A program made the position numbers and the translations under genes. Under the pieces are notes generated by a model. That model had not been told where the DNA came from and searched no databases. It saw only the letters and a program-made list of their open reading frames with translations. Below, in pieces: positions 47,729 through 56,886 of a DNA stretch of 64,000 nt. How positions within the stretch are numbered: the first letter of the stretch is position 1; each line of letters opens with the position of its first letter. The stretch comes from Micromonospora gifhornensis (GTDB taxonomy: Bacteria; Actinomycetota; Actinomycetes; Mycobacteriales; Micromonosporaceae): positions 62,001 to 126,000 of the forward strand of contig NZ_BOPA01000020.1 in assembly GCF_016863515.1 (NCBI RefSeq), written 5' to 3'.

Positions 47729-48292
47729 ATGGCCATCGACATCGTGGATCAGGTCGCCGCCGCCGTTACCTCTCGCGAGCCGGTCAACGGCATACGCATC
47801 GTCGGCATCGATGGGCCGAGCGGCTCTGGAAAGAGCCACCTCGCCCGCGACCTTTCCAAGGTGCTCAATGCGCCGATCATCGAGATTGACGATTTCGTGT
47901 CGTGGGACAACTTCGCCGGATGGTGGCCACGCTTCGACGCCCAGGTACTCACGCCGCTGCTTCGCGGCGAGGAAGCCCACTATCAGGCGAGAGACTGGAC
48001 GGATTGGTACGGCAACACCCTTGGCGAGTGGAAGACGCAGCCCTGGGCGCCCGCCATGATCTTCGAAGGCGTCACCTGCACGCGGCGCGCGACGATCAGT
48101 CGACTCGCCTACGCCATCTGGGTCGACGCACCCGCACCGTTGCGGCTGGCGCGCGGCCTCGCCCGCGACCGTTCCTTCGCCGGCGCAGAGGAGCTCTGGC
48201 AGAAGTGGATGGCCGAGGAAGAAGAGTTCTTCGCCTCCGACGGCACCCGCGACCGCGCCGACCTCATCATCGACACGGCACACCACCAATGA
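47729..48292 (+). CDS. Uridine kinase-like P-loop kinase
   Basis: A 187-residue P-loop NTPase. The Walker A motif GPSGSGKSHLARDL starts at residue 29, followed by IIEIDDFVSWDNFAGWWPRFD, the acceptor-site Asp region of uridine kinase-like enzymes, IFEGVTCTRR and an arginine-rich lid (RLARGLARDRSF). It probably phosphorylates a nucleoside or other small molecule; I cannot name the substrate. It is preceded by the decayed GNAT/TniB patch, from which its leaderless promoter appears separate. Confidence 0.82.
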   Translation: MAIDIVDQVAAAVTSREPVNGIRIVGIDGPSGSGKSHLARDLSKVLNAPIIEIDDFVSWDNFAGWWPRFDAQVLTPLLRGEEAHYQARDWTDWYGNTLGEWKTQPWAPAMIFEGVTCTRRATISRLAYAIWVDAPAPLRLARGLARDRSFAGAEELWQKWMAEEEEFFASDGTRDRADLIIDTAHHQ

Positions 48293-48520
48293 CCGCGACC
48301 TCGCCCCTCTCAGCGCACGAGGAAATGGCCAACTAGATCCGGACGAATCGACGGGGCCGCTCCGCGGGCAAGTGTCTATGGCCTGGTCACAACGCCGACC
48401 GCTGGCCACCTACTCGTGGACCGGACAGGTCCGGTGCGGCACGCCCTGCGCACGGGACAACGCGTTGCTCGGAGATCGTCTAAAGTCCGGGCTTCCCCAT
48501 TTCTCTCCCGGAGTACCCAT

Positions 48521-50134
48521 ATGACATCCCTCATGGCTCGTTGGCCACGTCTTGCCGTGGGCACGGCGGTGCTGACGACGGCGGCGCTCTTCGGCTCCGT
48601 CCCCGTGGCGCACGCCGCAGACGCGCGTCCCGACCTGTTCGTCTCCTTCACCCAGGAGCCGGTCGCGGAGGTCGACAACAGCGGCACCACCGTCGGCATG
48701 TACGTGTACAACTACGGCGAGGCGGACGCGAGCGCGGTCACCGTCACCATCGACCTGAGCAAGCTCGCCGACGCGGTCGTCGCGACCGCGCCGGACTGGG
48801 TCGACAACTGCAAGCTCGCCGACAAGAAGATCACCTGCAATGTCGGTGTGCTCCTCGCCGGGCAGGTCGACACCCTCTACCCGGTGTCGTTGGCCAGTCG
48901 TCAGGGAGCCAAGTCCGGCGATGCCGGCTCGGTCTCCGTGACCATCGCCAGCGCGGAGGAGGACGCGAACCCGGACGACAACACCACGACCTTCCCGGTC
49001 ACGGTGGTCGCATCCGGGCCAGATCTGGTGGCCGCCGCCGCGGACCTCAACGACAAGTCCGACCGGGTCGGACCCGGTGACACGGTGCCGCTCTACAGTG
49101 GCGTGTTCAACGAGGGCGACACCGCCGCCACGGACTTCACGTTCACCGTCAGCCTGACCACCGGCGCCACCTTCGTCGAGCGCTACAGCGACTGCACGTA
49201 CGCCGACTACTACCCCGACGATGTCGGGGCGCCCTATGTGTACGGGCCCAGCGAAGTCACCTGCGTCCTGCCGCTGACCCTCGAACCGGGTGAAGGGCTG
49301 CTGCTGTTCGACGACGAGACCGGCGAGTCGATTTTCAACGTCACCTTCGGTCGCAACCTGTCCGGTCCCGGCGAGCACTACGGCTACGTCAGCGTCGCCC
49401 TGGCGGGGGAGTCGCGAGCGGCGAAGAAGGTCGAGCGGAGCAAGGGTACGGGCCCGTCCTTCGCTGCCGCCGTCAAGGCCATGCAGGTCAAGGCCGCGGA
49501 TGCCAAGGTGGCCCGCCAGTCCACCGCACAGTGGGAGCTCGACGAGTCGGACAACTACGCGGACTTCCGGTTCTGGAGCAAGAAGAACACCATCGACGTC
49601 GCTGTCACCGCCCCGGCTGTCAAGGGCGCCGTGGGTGAGACGGTCGACCTGACCTACGAGGTCGTCAACCACGGTCCCTCCGACGGGGGTGGCCCGGGCG
49701 TGCTCATCACCGCGCCGAGCGGCACGGTGCTGCTGCCCGCCGAGTGGTGCTACACCGACGGCGAGCCGGGCGGGACGCTGCCCGAGTCGAAGAAGCTGCG
49801 CTGCAACTTCGAGAGCGAGTTCCCGAGCATCGCGTCCGGCCGTGGCCGGATCAAGGCGACCGTCCAGCTGAAGATCAAGTCAACGCCGGGTACGGACGGC
49901 ACCATCGTGGTCGACGGCGCCATGTACTCCACCGAGTCGAAGCCGGAGAACAACACCGCCCGCATCGTCATCGACACCGGTGACGGCGACGGCGGTTCCG
50001 GCGGTGGCCTGCCGGTGACCGGCGCTCCGGCCGCCGCCGTGGCCGGTGTCGGTGCCGCCGTGCTGGCGCTCGGCGCGGTGCTCTTCGTGATGTTCCGTCG
50101 TCGCCGCGTGGCCTTCCAGGCCCCACGCGACTGA
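48521..50134 (+). CDS. LPVTG-anchored surface protein with DUF11/CARDB-like repeats
   Basis: A 537-residue exported protein. A signal peptide (MARWPRLAVG then a hydrophobic stretch, cleavage after AHA near 32) leads to three immunoglobulin-like repeats beginning PDLFVSFTQEP, PDLVAAAADL and NTIDVAVTAP, the DUF11/CARDB type. The C terminus is a sortase signal: LPVTG near residue 497, a hydrophobic span and RRRR. It should be covalently fixed to the cell wall. A class F sortase is encoded 4.4 kb away, though LPxTG substrates may be handled by another sortase. GGAG precedes the ATG at 48521. Confidence 0.87.
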   Translation: MTSLMARWPRLAVGTAVLTTAALFGSVPVAHAADARPDLFVSFTQEPVAEVDNSGTTVGMYVYNYGEADASAVTVTIDLSKLADAVVATAPDWVDNCKLADKKITCNVGVLLAGQVDTLYPVSLASRQGAKSGDAGSVSVTIASAEEDANPDDNTTTFPVTVVASGPDLVAAAADLNDKSDRVGPGDTVPLYSGVFNEGDTAATDFTFTVSLTTGATFVERYSDCTYADYYPDDVGAPYVYGPSEVTCVLPLTLEPGEGLLLFDDETGESIFNVTFGRNLSGPGEHYGYVSVALAGESRAAKKVERSKGTGPSFAAAVKAMQVKAADAKVARQSTAQWELDESDNYADFRFWSKKNTIDVAVTAPAVKGAVGETVDLTYEVVNHGPSDGGGPGVLITAPSGTVLLPAEWCYTDGEPGGTLPESKKLRCNFESEFPSIASGRGRIKATVQLKIKSTPGTDGTIVVDGAMYSTESKPENNTARIVIDTGDGDGGSGGGLPVTGAPAAAVAGVGAAVLALGAVLFVMFRRRRVAFQAPRD

Positions 50135-50236
50135 CCGATGCCTGTCGACCGCAGGGGTGGGCCGGTCCTCCGTTCCCACCCCTGCGGAACCGCCGGCACC
50201 GGCCACCACGACCAACAACAGCGGTAACCCAACACG

Positions 50237-50296
50237 GTTGATCAAGAGGTTTGCGTCGGCGATCGCCGATTTCCTGACGCAAACCTCTTGATCAAC
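50237..50296. repeat. Cruciform intergenic element with 21-bp arms, copy 2
   Basis: Arms identical to copy 1 (32411-32470). The 18-base loop, read on the opposite strand, matches copy 1 at 16 of 18 positions, so this is the same element inserted the other way round. It stands between two converging genes. Confidence 0.9.
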
Positions 50297-50363
50297 GAGG
50301 CGTGTCGTGCCGGGTGAGGCGTGTCGGTGAGGTGCCGGCCGGTCGGTTGGTTGTTGGGTGGGG

Positions 50364-52868
50364 TCAGAGTTGGCCGACGTTGGTGATGCGGATGATCGCG
50401 GTGCCGGCTTCGTCGGAGGCGGCCAGGTCGACCTCGGCGCTGATGCCCCAGTCGTGGTCGCCGTCGGGGTCGTCGAGGATCTGCCGTACCGTCCAGCGCT
50501 CCCGACCCTGTTCGATCATGAGCAGCGCCGGGCCGCGGGCGTTCGGGCCGGTGCCGATCTCGTCGTACGTGTCGAAGTAGGGCTCCAGCGCGTCGGCCCA
50601 GGCGTCGGCATCCCAGCCGGCGGAGGAGTCCAGCTCACCGAGGGCGTTCCAGTGGCGTAGCGCCGCCAGCTCGACCCGACGGAACAGGGCGTTGCGGACG
50701 AGGACCCGGAAGGCGCGGGCGTTGCGGGTGACCGCCGTGGGACGGTCGTCCAGGGCGGCGGCGACGTCCGGTAGGTCGGTGGGGTTGCGCAGCCGTTCCC
50801 ACTCGTCGATGAGGCTGGAGTCGACCTGGCGGACCAGTTCGCCGAGCCACTCGATCAGGTCGATCAGCTCGTCGGTCTTGGCTTCCTCGGGCACGGTCTG
50901 CCGCAGCGTCTTGTACGCGTCGGCCAGGTACCGCAGCACCAGGCCCTCCGAGCGGGTCAGCGAGTAGAACTGCACGAACTCGGTGAAGGTCATCGCACGC
51001 TCGTACATGTCGCGGACCACCGACTTGGGGGAGAGCTGGTGGTCGGCGACCCACGGGTGGCCCTGCCGGTACATCTCGTACGCGTTGTCCAGCAGTTCGG
51101 CAAGCGGCTTGGGCCAGGTCACCTCGTCGAGCAGTTCGAGGCGAGCCTCGTACTCGATGCCCTCGGCCTTCATCGCGGCGACCGCCTCACCGCGGGCCTT
51201 GAACTGCTGCGCGGAGAGCACCTGGCGGGGGTCGTCGAGGATCGACTCGATCACGCTCAGCACGTCGAGGGCGTACGACGGGGACTCGCTGTCCAGCAGT
51301 TCGATGGTGGCCAGGGCCAGCGGCGACAGCGGCTGGTTGAGCGCGAAGTCGAGTTGCAGGTCGACGGTGAGCCGGACCCGTCGGCCGGTCTCGTCCGGCT
51401 CGGGCAGTTCCTCGACCACTCCGCCGGCCTTCAGTGCCCGGTAGATGGCGATGGCCCGGCGGATGTGCCGGCGCTGGGCGGCGGCGTCCTCGTGGTTGTC
51501 GGTGAGTAGGTGCCGCATGGCGGCGAACGCGTCACCGGGGCGGCCGATGACGTTGAGCAGCATCGAGTGGCTGACCTGGAAGCTGGAGGTCAGCGGTTCC
51601 GGCTCGGCCTCGACCAGCCGCTGGAAGGTCGGCTCGCCCCAGCCGATCGACCCCTCCGGCGGCTTCTTCTTCACCACCTTGCGGCGCTTCTTCGGGTCGT
51701 CACCGGCCTTGGCGAGCGCCTTGACGTTCTCGATGACGTGTTCGGGGGCCTGCACCACGACCCGGCCGATGGTGTCGAAGCCGGCCCGGCCGGCCCGCCC
51801 GGCGATCTGGTGGAACTCGCGGGCCTTGAGCAGGCGGGTACGCACCCCGTCGTACTTGGACAGGCCGGTGAACAGCACCGTACGGATCGGCACGTTGATG
51901 CCGACGCCGAGGGTGTCCGTACCGCAGATGACCTTGAGTAGCCCGGCCTGGGCCAGGGTCTCCACCAGCCGGCGGTACTTGGGCAGCATGCCGGCGTGGT
52001 GCACGCCGATGCCGTGGCGGACCAGCCGCGACAGCGTCTTGCCGAAACCCGAGGTGAACCGGAAGCTGCCGATCGCCTGGGCGATCATGTCCTTCTCGGC
52101 GCGGGTGCAGACGTTCACGCTCATCAGCGCCTGGGCGCGTTCCAACGCGGCGGCCTGAGTGAAGTGCACGACGTAGACCGGGGCCTGCTTGGTCTCCAGC
52201 AGTTCCTCGAGCGTCTCGTGCAGCGGCGTCATCGCGTACGAGAAGAGCAGCGGGACCGGCCGCTCGGCGGAGCGGACGACGGCGGTGGACCGGCCGGTAC
52301 GCCGGGCCAGGTCGTCGACGAACCGGGTGGTGTCGCCCAGCGTGGCCGACATCAGGATGAACTGCGCCTGGGGCAACTCGATAAGCGGTACCTGCCAGGC
52401 CCAGCCCCGGTCCGGTTCGGCGTAGAAGTGGAACTCGTCCATGACCACCTGGCCGACGTCGGCCCGGGAGCCCTCCCGCAGCGCCAGGTTGGCCAGGATC
52501 TCCGCCGTGCAGCAGATGATCGGCGCGTCGGCGTTGACGCTCGCGTCGCCGGTGAGCATGCCGACGTTCTCCGCGCCGAAGACCTCGCAGAGCGCGAAGA
52601 ACTTCTCCGACACCAGGGCCTTGATCGGCGCGGTGTAGAAGGTCGTCCGGTCGTCGGCCAGCGCGGCGAAGTGCGCCGCGATCGCGACCAGGCTCTTGCC
52701 CGAGCCGGTCGGCGTATTCATGATCACGTTGGCGCCGGAGACGATCTCGATGACCGCCTCCTCCTGATGGGGATAGAGGTCGAGGCCGCGCTCGGACGCC
52801 CAACTGGCGAACGCGTCGTAGAGGGTGTCGGGGTCGGCGGACTTCGGCAGCGCGGCGGTGAGTGTCAT
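50364..52868 (-). CDS. DEAD/DEAH-box helicase with DUF3516 domain
   Basis: An 834-residue superfamily 2 helicase. Motif I is NTPTGSGKSLVA near residue 54, motif II DEFH in VVMDEFHFYAEPDRG, motif III LMSATLGDTTRF, motif VI HQIAGRAGRAGFD. The second half (about 410-834) is the DUF3516 region typical of an actinobacterial helicase group related to Ski2/Mtr4-type RNA helicases. Likely role in RNA processing or decay; direct function unknown. ATG at 52868 with GGAG upstream. The GGGCCC dimer element lies between it and trmB. Confidence 0.9.
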   Translation of the reverse strand: MTLTAALPKSADPDTLYDAFASWASERGLDLYPHQEEAVIEIVSGANVIMNTPTGSGKSLVAIAAHFAALADDRTTFYTAPIKALVSEKFFALCEVFGAENVGMLTGDASVNADAPIICCTAEILANLALREGSRADVGQVVMDEFHFYAEPDRGWAWQVPLIELPQAQFILMSATLGDTTRFVDDLARRTGRSTAVVRSAERPVPLLFSYAMTPLHETLEELLETKQAPVYVVHFTQAAALERAQALMSVNVCTRAEKDMIAQAIGSFRFTSGFGKTLSRLVRHGIGVHHAGMLPKYRRLVETLAQAGLLKVICGTDTLGVGINVPIRTVLFTGLSKYDGVRTRLLKAREFHQIAGRAGRAGFDTIGRVVVQAPEHVIENVKALAKAGDDPKKRRKVVKKKPPEGSIGWGEPTFQRLVEAEPEPLTSSFQVSHSMLLNVIGRPGDAFAAMRHLLTDNHEDAAAQRRHIRRAIAIYRALKAGGVVEELPEPDETGRRVRLTVDLQLDFALNQPLSPLALATIELLDSESPSYALDVLSVIESILDDPRQVLSAQQFKARGEAVAAMKAEGIEYEARLELLDEVTWPKPLAELLDNAYEMYRQGHPWVADHQLSPKSVVRDMYERAMTFTEFVQFYSLTRSEGLVLRYLADAYKTLRQTVPEEAKTDELIDLIEWLGELVRQVDSSLIDEWERLRNPTDLPDVAAALDDRPTAVTRNARAFRVLVRNALFRRVELAALRHWNALGELDSSAGWDADAWADALEPYFDTYDEIGTGPNARGPALLMIEQGRERWTVRQILDDPDGDHDWGISAEVDLAASDEAGTAIIRITNVGQL

Positions 52869-52935
52869 GGCCGCTCCATCGTGCCTGGATCATGCCCTCC
52901 GACGCCAATGGGGTGACCGGTTTCGCCGGGCCGGT

Positions 52936-52994
52936 TCGTTAATAGGGGCCCCCTTTACCGCACGAGGCGTTAAGAAGGGGCCCTTCCTTACCTC
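52936..52994. repeat. Dimeric GGGCCC intergenic element, copy 2
   Basis: Half-units CGTTAATAGGGGCCCCCTTT and GCGTTAAGAAGGGGCCCTTC in direct order, ending directly before the trmB stop codon on the minus strand. The second half-unit is itself a near palindrome (TAAnnAnGGGCCCnTnnTTA). Confidence 0.85.
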
Positions 52995-53720
52995 TCAGCG
53001 GCGGCGGTAGATCAGGTCGGCGATCGGGCGGCCGACGCGCAGCGCCCGCCGTTCGAACCGGGTCACCGGCCGGTGGGCGGGCCGAGGCGCGTACCCGTCG
53101 TGCAGGTTGACCAGGCCCGGGTCGGCATCCAGCGTGGCCCGCATCGCCTCGGCGTACTCCGCCCAGTCGGTGGCGCAGTGCAGCGTGCCGCCGACGGCCA
53201 GCCGGGAGCGCAGCAACGCGACGTGCGTCGGCTGGATCAGCCGCCGCTTGTGGTGCCGGGACTTGGGCCACGGGTCCGGGAAGAAGACGTGCACCGCGTC
53301 CAGCGAGTCCGCCGGCATGGCCCGCATCAACTCCACCGCGTCGCCCTCGGCGATGCGGACATTGCGCAGCTCACGCCGGTGTACCAGGTCCAGCAGGTTG
53401 GCGATTCCGGGCGTGTGCACCTCGACCGCCAGATAGTCTCGATCCGGGTCGGCGGCGGCCATCTCGACCGTCGTGTCACCCATGCCGGACCCGATCTCCA
53501 CCACCAGCGGAGCCCGGCGGCCGAAGAGCCCGGCAGCATCGAACGGCACGGCAGGATCGGACGACACGGCATCGCCAACGCGCAGGCCGTACACCGGCCA
53601 GAGCTGTTGCAGCGCCGTCGTCTGCCGGTCGCTCATGCGGCCGCGCCGCGGATGGAAGGTGCGGATCGCCCGCGCCGGATGCGGCGCGGCGCCTGCGGAG
53701 ATCGGTTCGGTGGAGGTCAC
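52995..53720 (-). CDS. trmB: tRNA (guanine-N7-)-methyltransferase
   Basis: A 241-residue SAM-dependent enzyme that makes m7G46 in tRNA. The SAM motif VVEIGSGMGDTTVEMA lies near residue 72, VEVHTPGIANLL follows, and the family signature VFFPDPWPKSRHHKRRL is intact. The N-terminal 30 residues are a basic extension (RTFHPRRGRMS) usual for actinobacteria. GTG start at 53720 with GGAGG inside the first codons rather than before; a TAAGCT box nine bases upstream suggests a nearly leaderless message. Confidence 0.94.
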   Translation of the reverse strand: MTSTEPISAGAAPHPARAIRTFHPRRGRMSDRQTTALQQLWPVYGLRVGDAVSSDPAVPFDAAGLFGRRAPLVVEIGSGMGDTTVEMAAADPDRDYLAVEVHTPGIANLLDLVHRRELRNVRIAEGDAVELMRAMPADSLDAVHVFFPDPWPKSRHHKRRLIQPTHVALLRSRLAVGGTLHCATDWAEYAEAMRATLDADPGLVNLHDGYAPRPAHRPVTRFERRALRVGRPIADLIYRRR

Positions 53721-53855
53721 AGCGAACCGAGCTTACGCGAGCACGGTGCCGGATCGGATGTGATGTACGACCGGGGGTGAGACCATCATCCCGTACGGCA
53801 GACCGGGTGTCCGGCGGCGCCCGGCGACTGCTCCGTCGCGCCGGGAGGGGGCATC

Positions 53856-54491
53856 GTGTCAGTGACCCGTACTCGCCCAGCGCTGTCGGCCGCCACTTTC
53901 GCGGCCCCGCTCATCCTCGTCACCGTCGCCCCGCTGCTCGCCGTGGCCCTGGTCGGGGCTCCGACGCCCGCCCGAGCCGCCGGCCCGGCCGCCACCCACG
54001 CCGTGGCCCAGCCGGTCGCCGCCCATGCCGCGACGCAGCCGGTCGCCGCCCTGCAGCCTCCGGTCGCCGCCCCGCAGCAGCCGGGCCCGAACGTGTTCAT
54101 CGAGGTCAGCCCGAGCACCGTGGAACCGGGACATCTGGTCGGCCTGCGGGCCAGTTGCCAGGACAACTCCGTCGGCGCCATCGCGGTGTCGGACGCCTTC
54201 GGCCGGGTCGCCGTGCAGCCGCAACGTGGGCTGCTGACCGGCACCGCTCAGGTGAAGGACCGGGTGCTGCCCGGCAACTACCGGGTCAAGCTGGAGTGCC
54301 GGGGCGGGGAGAGTGCCTCGACGATGCTCCAGGTGGTCCGCGCCGTCAAACCCAGCCGGGGACCGGCCACCGGATTCGGTGGCGGGGCCGGGGGTACCTC
54401 CGGTCTGCTGCTGCCCGGCGGGCTCGCGTTGACCGTCAGCGGCATGATCCTCTGGGTCGTGGCCGCCCGGCGTCGCCAGACCGGTCGGTGA
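53856..54491 (+). CDS. Exported, membrane-anchored protein paired with a sortase
   Basis: A 211-residue protein. A long signal sequence (about 1-42, ending ARA) leads to an Ala/Pro/Gln-rich linker with AVAQPVAAHAATQPVAA repeats, a roughly 90-residue beta-rich domain (NVFIEVSPSTVEPGHLVGLRASC), a glycine-rich hinge and a C-terminal span followed by RRR. It lacks LPxTG: the residues before the span read LLLPGG. Six bases separate it from the class F sortase gene, so the two may function together as substrate and enzyme, or as a complex. Function unknown. Confidence 0.78.
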   Translation: MSVTRTRPALSAATFAAPLILVTVAPLLAVALVGAPTPARAAGPAATHAVAQPVAAHAATQPVAALQPPVAAPQQPGPNVFIEVSPSTVEPGHLVGLRASCQDNSVGAIAVSDAFGRVAVQPQRGLLTGTAQVKDRVLPGNYRVKLECRGGESASTMLQVVRAVKPSRGPATGFGGGAGGTSGLLLPGGLALTVSGMILWVVAARRRQTGR

Positions 54492-54497
54492 CCCGCC

Positions 54498-55523
54498 GTG
54501 GCCGCGGCAAGGGCACCCCGCCCCACCAACTCCGCCCGTACCTCACGGTCGGCCGGCGCGGTGCGAGGCATCGGAGGCGTACGCACCGGCCGAGCGCCGG
54601 GTAGCCGGCCGAGCCCCGTACCCCGACCCGAGATGTTCGTGCCGCCCGCCGGGGACCCGGCGCGGCGGTCGACCGGCCCCCACCCCGACCTCTTCGTGCC
54701 GCAGACACCGACCACCGAGCGCCCGGCACCACCGACCACCAAGCGTCCGGCGCCTCCGACCACCGGCCGTCCGGCACCACCGACCGCCGAGCGTCCGGCA
54801 CCTGCCGGCCACCCGGCGCGTGGCTCCGCCAGACCGCCCCGGCTGAGCGGTTACGCCGGTAAGCCCTCGACCGCCAAGCCGGCTCGACGGGACACCCGAT
54901 CAGGCCGTAGCCCCTGGTCACTGCCGTTGGCGGTGGTGCTCGTCCTGCTCGGTATCTTCGCCACCGGCGCCGGGCTGGGGCGCAGCGTGGGCGATCCACT
55001 GCAGTGGGCGACCGCCGCCGGTGGCGACACGTCGACCCGGAGCGTGCCCGTCGCGCCTACCGCACCCCGACCGGTGAGCCTCACCGTCGCGGCGGCCGAC
55101 ATCTCCGCCGCGGTGAAGCCGGTCGGCGACGCTCCGGACGGCACCATCGACGTGCCGCCGTTGAGCCGGCACGAGGAGACCGGCTGGTACGACCGGGGAC
55201 CGGTGCCCGGCGAGCCCGGTCCCGCGGTCATCGTCGGCCATGTCGACACCAAGAGCGGCCCGTCGGTCTTCTACGACCTGCACAAGCTTCGTGTCGGCGA
55301 CGCGATCGAGGTGAAGCGGGAGGACGGCTCGGTGGCGGTGTTCACGGTCAACTCCGTCGAACGCTTCCCCAAGGACCAGCTGCCGGCCGACCGGATCTAC
55401 GGCCACGACGGCCCGCCGAGCCTGCGGCTGATCACCTGCGGCGGTCAGTGGATCGGTGGCCCGACCGGGTACGCCGACAACGTCATCGCCTTCGCCACCC
55501 ACACCACGACCCGCCCCGCCTAG
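54498..55523 (+). CDS. Class F sortase
   Basis: A 341-residue transpeptidase-like protein. The first 125 residues are a Pro/Arg-rich cytoplasmic part with APPTTKRP/APPTTGRP repeats; one membrane span (LPLAVVLVLLGIFATGAGLG) follows; the extracellular sortase domain has the catalytic His in VIVGHVDTK near residue 248 and the catalytic Cys in LITCGGQW near residue 313. Class F sortases of actinobacteria are often single-substrate enzymes. It starts with GTG six bases after the upstream exported-protein gene. Confidence 0.88.
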   Translation: MAAARAPRPTNSARTSRSAGAVRGIGGVRTGRAPGSRPSPVPRPEMFVPPAGDPARRSTGPHPDLFVPQTPTTERPAPPTTKRPAPPTTGRPAPPTAERPAPAGHPARGSARPPRLSGYAGKPSTAKPARRDTRSGRSPWSLPLAVVLVLLGIFATGAGLGRSVGDPLQWATAAGGDTSTRSVPVAPTAPRPVSLTVAAADISAAVKPVGDAPDGTIDVPPLSRHEETGWYDRGPVPGEPGPAVIVGHVDTKSGPSVFYDLHKLRVGDAIEVKREDGSVAVFTVNSVERFPKDQLPADRIYGHDGPPSLRLITCGGQWIGGPTGYADNVIAFATHTTTRPA

Positions 55524-55608
55524 CGTCCGTCTCGAAGTCCCCCGGCCGGCGAGGCCCTGGGCGTCATCGATCGGCACGCCCGAGCGGGGCGGCCCGCGGG
55601 TCGGCGGC

Positions 55609-55920
55609 TCAGGGGACCTGCTGGACGACCTCGAACTCGAGCAGGGTGGCACCCGTGGCGACCGGCGGGCGCTGCTCGGCACCGGGCGGGGCGGCGTGCG
55701 CGGCCCGAGCGGGCCCGGCAGCCCAGTCCTGGTAGGCCTGTTCGCTCTCCCAACGGGTGTACACGAAGTAGCGGCTCTCGCCGGCGACCGGGCGCAGCAG
55801 CTCGAAGCCGAGGAATCCGGGCGAATTCTGCACGGCCTGCGCCCGCGCGGCGAACCGCTTCTCCAACTCCTCGCCGGCCCCCGGCGGTACGTCGATTGCG
55901 TTGATCTTCACGACTGCCAT
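55609..55920 (-). CDS. Antibiotic biosynthesis monooxygenase (ABM) domain protein
   Basis: A 103-residue single ABM-fold protein: MAVVKINAIDVPPGAGEELEKRF, then FLGFELLRPVAGESRYFVYTRWESEQAYQDW, the pattern of heme-degrading or quinol monooxygenases of the IsdG/MhuD and YgiN type. The Asn-Trp-His heme-handling set of IsdG enzymes is only partly visible, so a precise substrate is not claimed. Stand-alone gene, ATG start. Confidence 0.88.
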   Translation of the reverse strand: MAVVKINAIDVPPGAGEELEKRFAARAQAVQNSPGFLGFELLRPVAGESRYFVYTRWESEQAYQDWAAGPARAAHAAPPGAEQRPPVATGATLLEFEVVQQVP

Positions 55921-55978
55921 GCCCTCACCCTAGACGCGCCCAGCGCCTGCCACGGCGCAGAGCTGTCCTTCGCCCCGG

Positions 55979-56776
55979 TCAGAACGTCTCGACGATCGGG
56001 GTGGGGCTGGCGTCGACGACGATCGGGGCGTGGTCGGAGGGCGACTTGCCCTTGCGGGCCTCCCGGTCCACGTACGCCGAGCGGACCGTACGGGCGAACG
56101 GCGCCGAGGCGTACACCAGGTCGATCCGCATGCCCTTGTTCTGGTGGAACATCCCGGCCCGGTAGTCCCAGTAGGTGAACGGGTGCGGCCCCTTCATCGG
56201 GGTGGGCACCACGTCGACGAGGCCTAGGTCACGCAATGCGGCCAGGGCGGCCCGCTCGGCCGGCGTGACGTGGGTCGACGTGGCGAACTGCGCCGGATCC
56301 CACACGTCGTCGTCGGTCGGGGCGACGTTGAAGTCGCCGCAGACCGCCAGGGCCGTTCCGTCGGTCAGTTCGGCGTCCAGCGCGTCCCGCAGCGCCGCCA
56401 GCCAGGCCAGCTTGTAGGCGTAGTGCGGGTCGTCGGGGGCGCGGCCGTTCGGCACGTACACCGACCAGACGCGTACCCCGTCGCAGGTAGCGGCGATGGC
56501 TCGGGCCTCGGGCTCGGGGAAGCCGGGCTCACCGGGAAAGCCGACAGTGACGTCGGACAGGCCGATCCGGGACAGGATGGCCACCCCGTTCCACCGGCCG
56601 TCGCTGTGGCTGGCCACGGTGTAACCCAGGTCGCCCACCTCGGCCACCGGGAAGGCGCCGTCGGGGCACTTGGTCTCCTGAAGGCAGACCACGTCCGGCT
56701 CGGTGCCGGCGAGCCAGTCCAGCAGCCGGGGCAGGCGGGCCTTCACCGAGTTCACGTTCCAGGTCGCCAGACGCAT
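55979..56776 (-). CDS. xthA: Exodeoxyribonuclease III
   Basis: A 265-residue metal-dependent AP endonuclease/3'-5' exonuclease of base-excision repair. Motifs in order: ATWNVNSVKARL, CLQETKCPD (metal Glu), VYVPNGR (catalytic Tyr/Asn), VCGDFNVAPTDDDVWDP (Asp-x-Asn), IDLVYAS, and C-terminal SDHAPIVV (Asp-His). All catalytic residues are intact. ATG at 56776; longer in-frame starts would read through the repeat element. Confidence 0.94.
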   Translation of the reverse strand: MRLATWNVNSVKARLPRLLDWLAGTEPDVVCLQETKCPDGAFPVAEVGDLGYTVASHSDGRWNGVAILSRIGLSDVTVGFPGEPGFPEPEARAIAATCDGVRVWSVYVPNGRAPDDPHYAYKLAWLAALRDALDAELTDGTALAVCGDFNVAPTDDDVWDPAQFATSTHVTPAERAALAALRDLGLVDVVPTPMKGPHPFTYWDYRAGMFHQNKGMRIDLVYASAPFARTVRSAYVDREARKGKSPSDHAPIVVDASPTPIVETF

Positions 56777-56827
56777 GGTGCCAGCCTGCCGTATCGGGGG
56801 CGGCTCCGTGCGCCGCCACCCTGAGGT

Positions 56828-56886
56828 TGTTAACAGGGGGCCCCTGCTCTGCACCAGGCGTTAACAAGGGGCCCTTCCTTACATCC
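56828..56886. repeat. Dimeric GGGCCC intergenic element, copy 3
   Basis: Half-units TGTTAACAGGGGGCCCCTGC and GCGTTAACAAGGGGCCCTTC, ending just before the stop codon of the PAC2 gene. It fills most of the spacer between PAC2 and xthA, both on the minus strand. Confidence 0.85.

Noticed and set aside
48293-48340. A 15-codon frame starting in the stop codon of the kinase gene (MTATSPLSAHEEMAN)
   Set aside because: Too short, no ribosome site, no sign of conservation.
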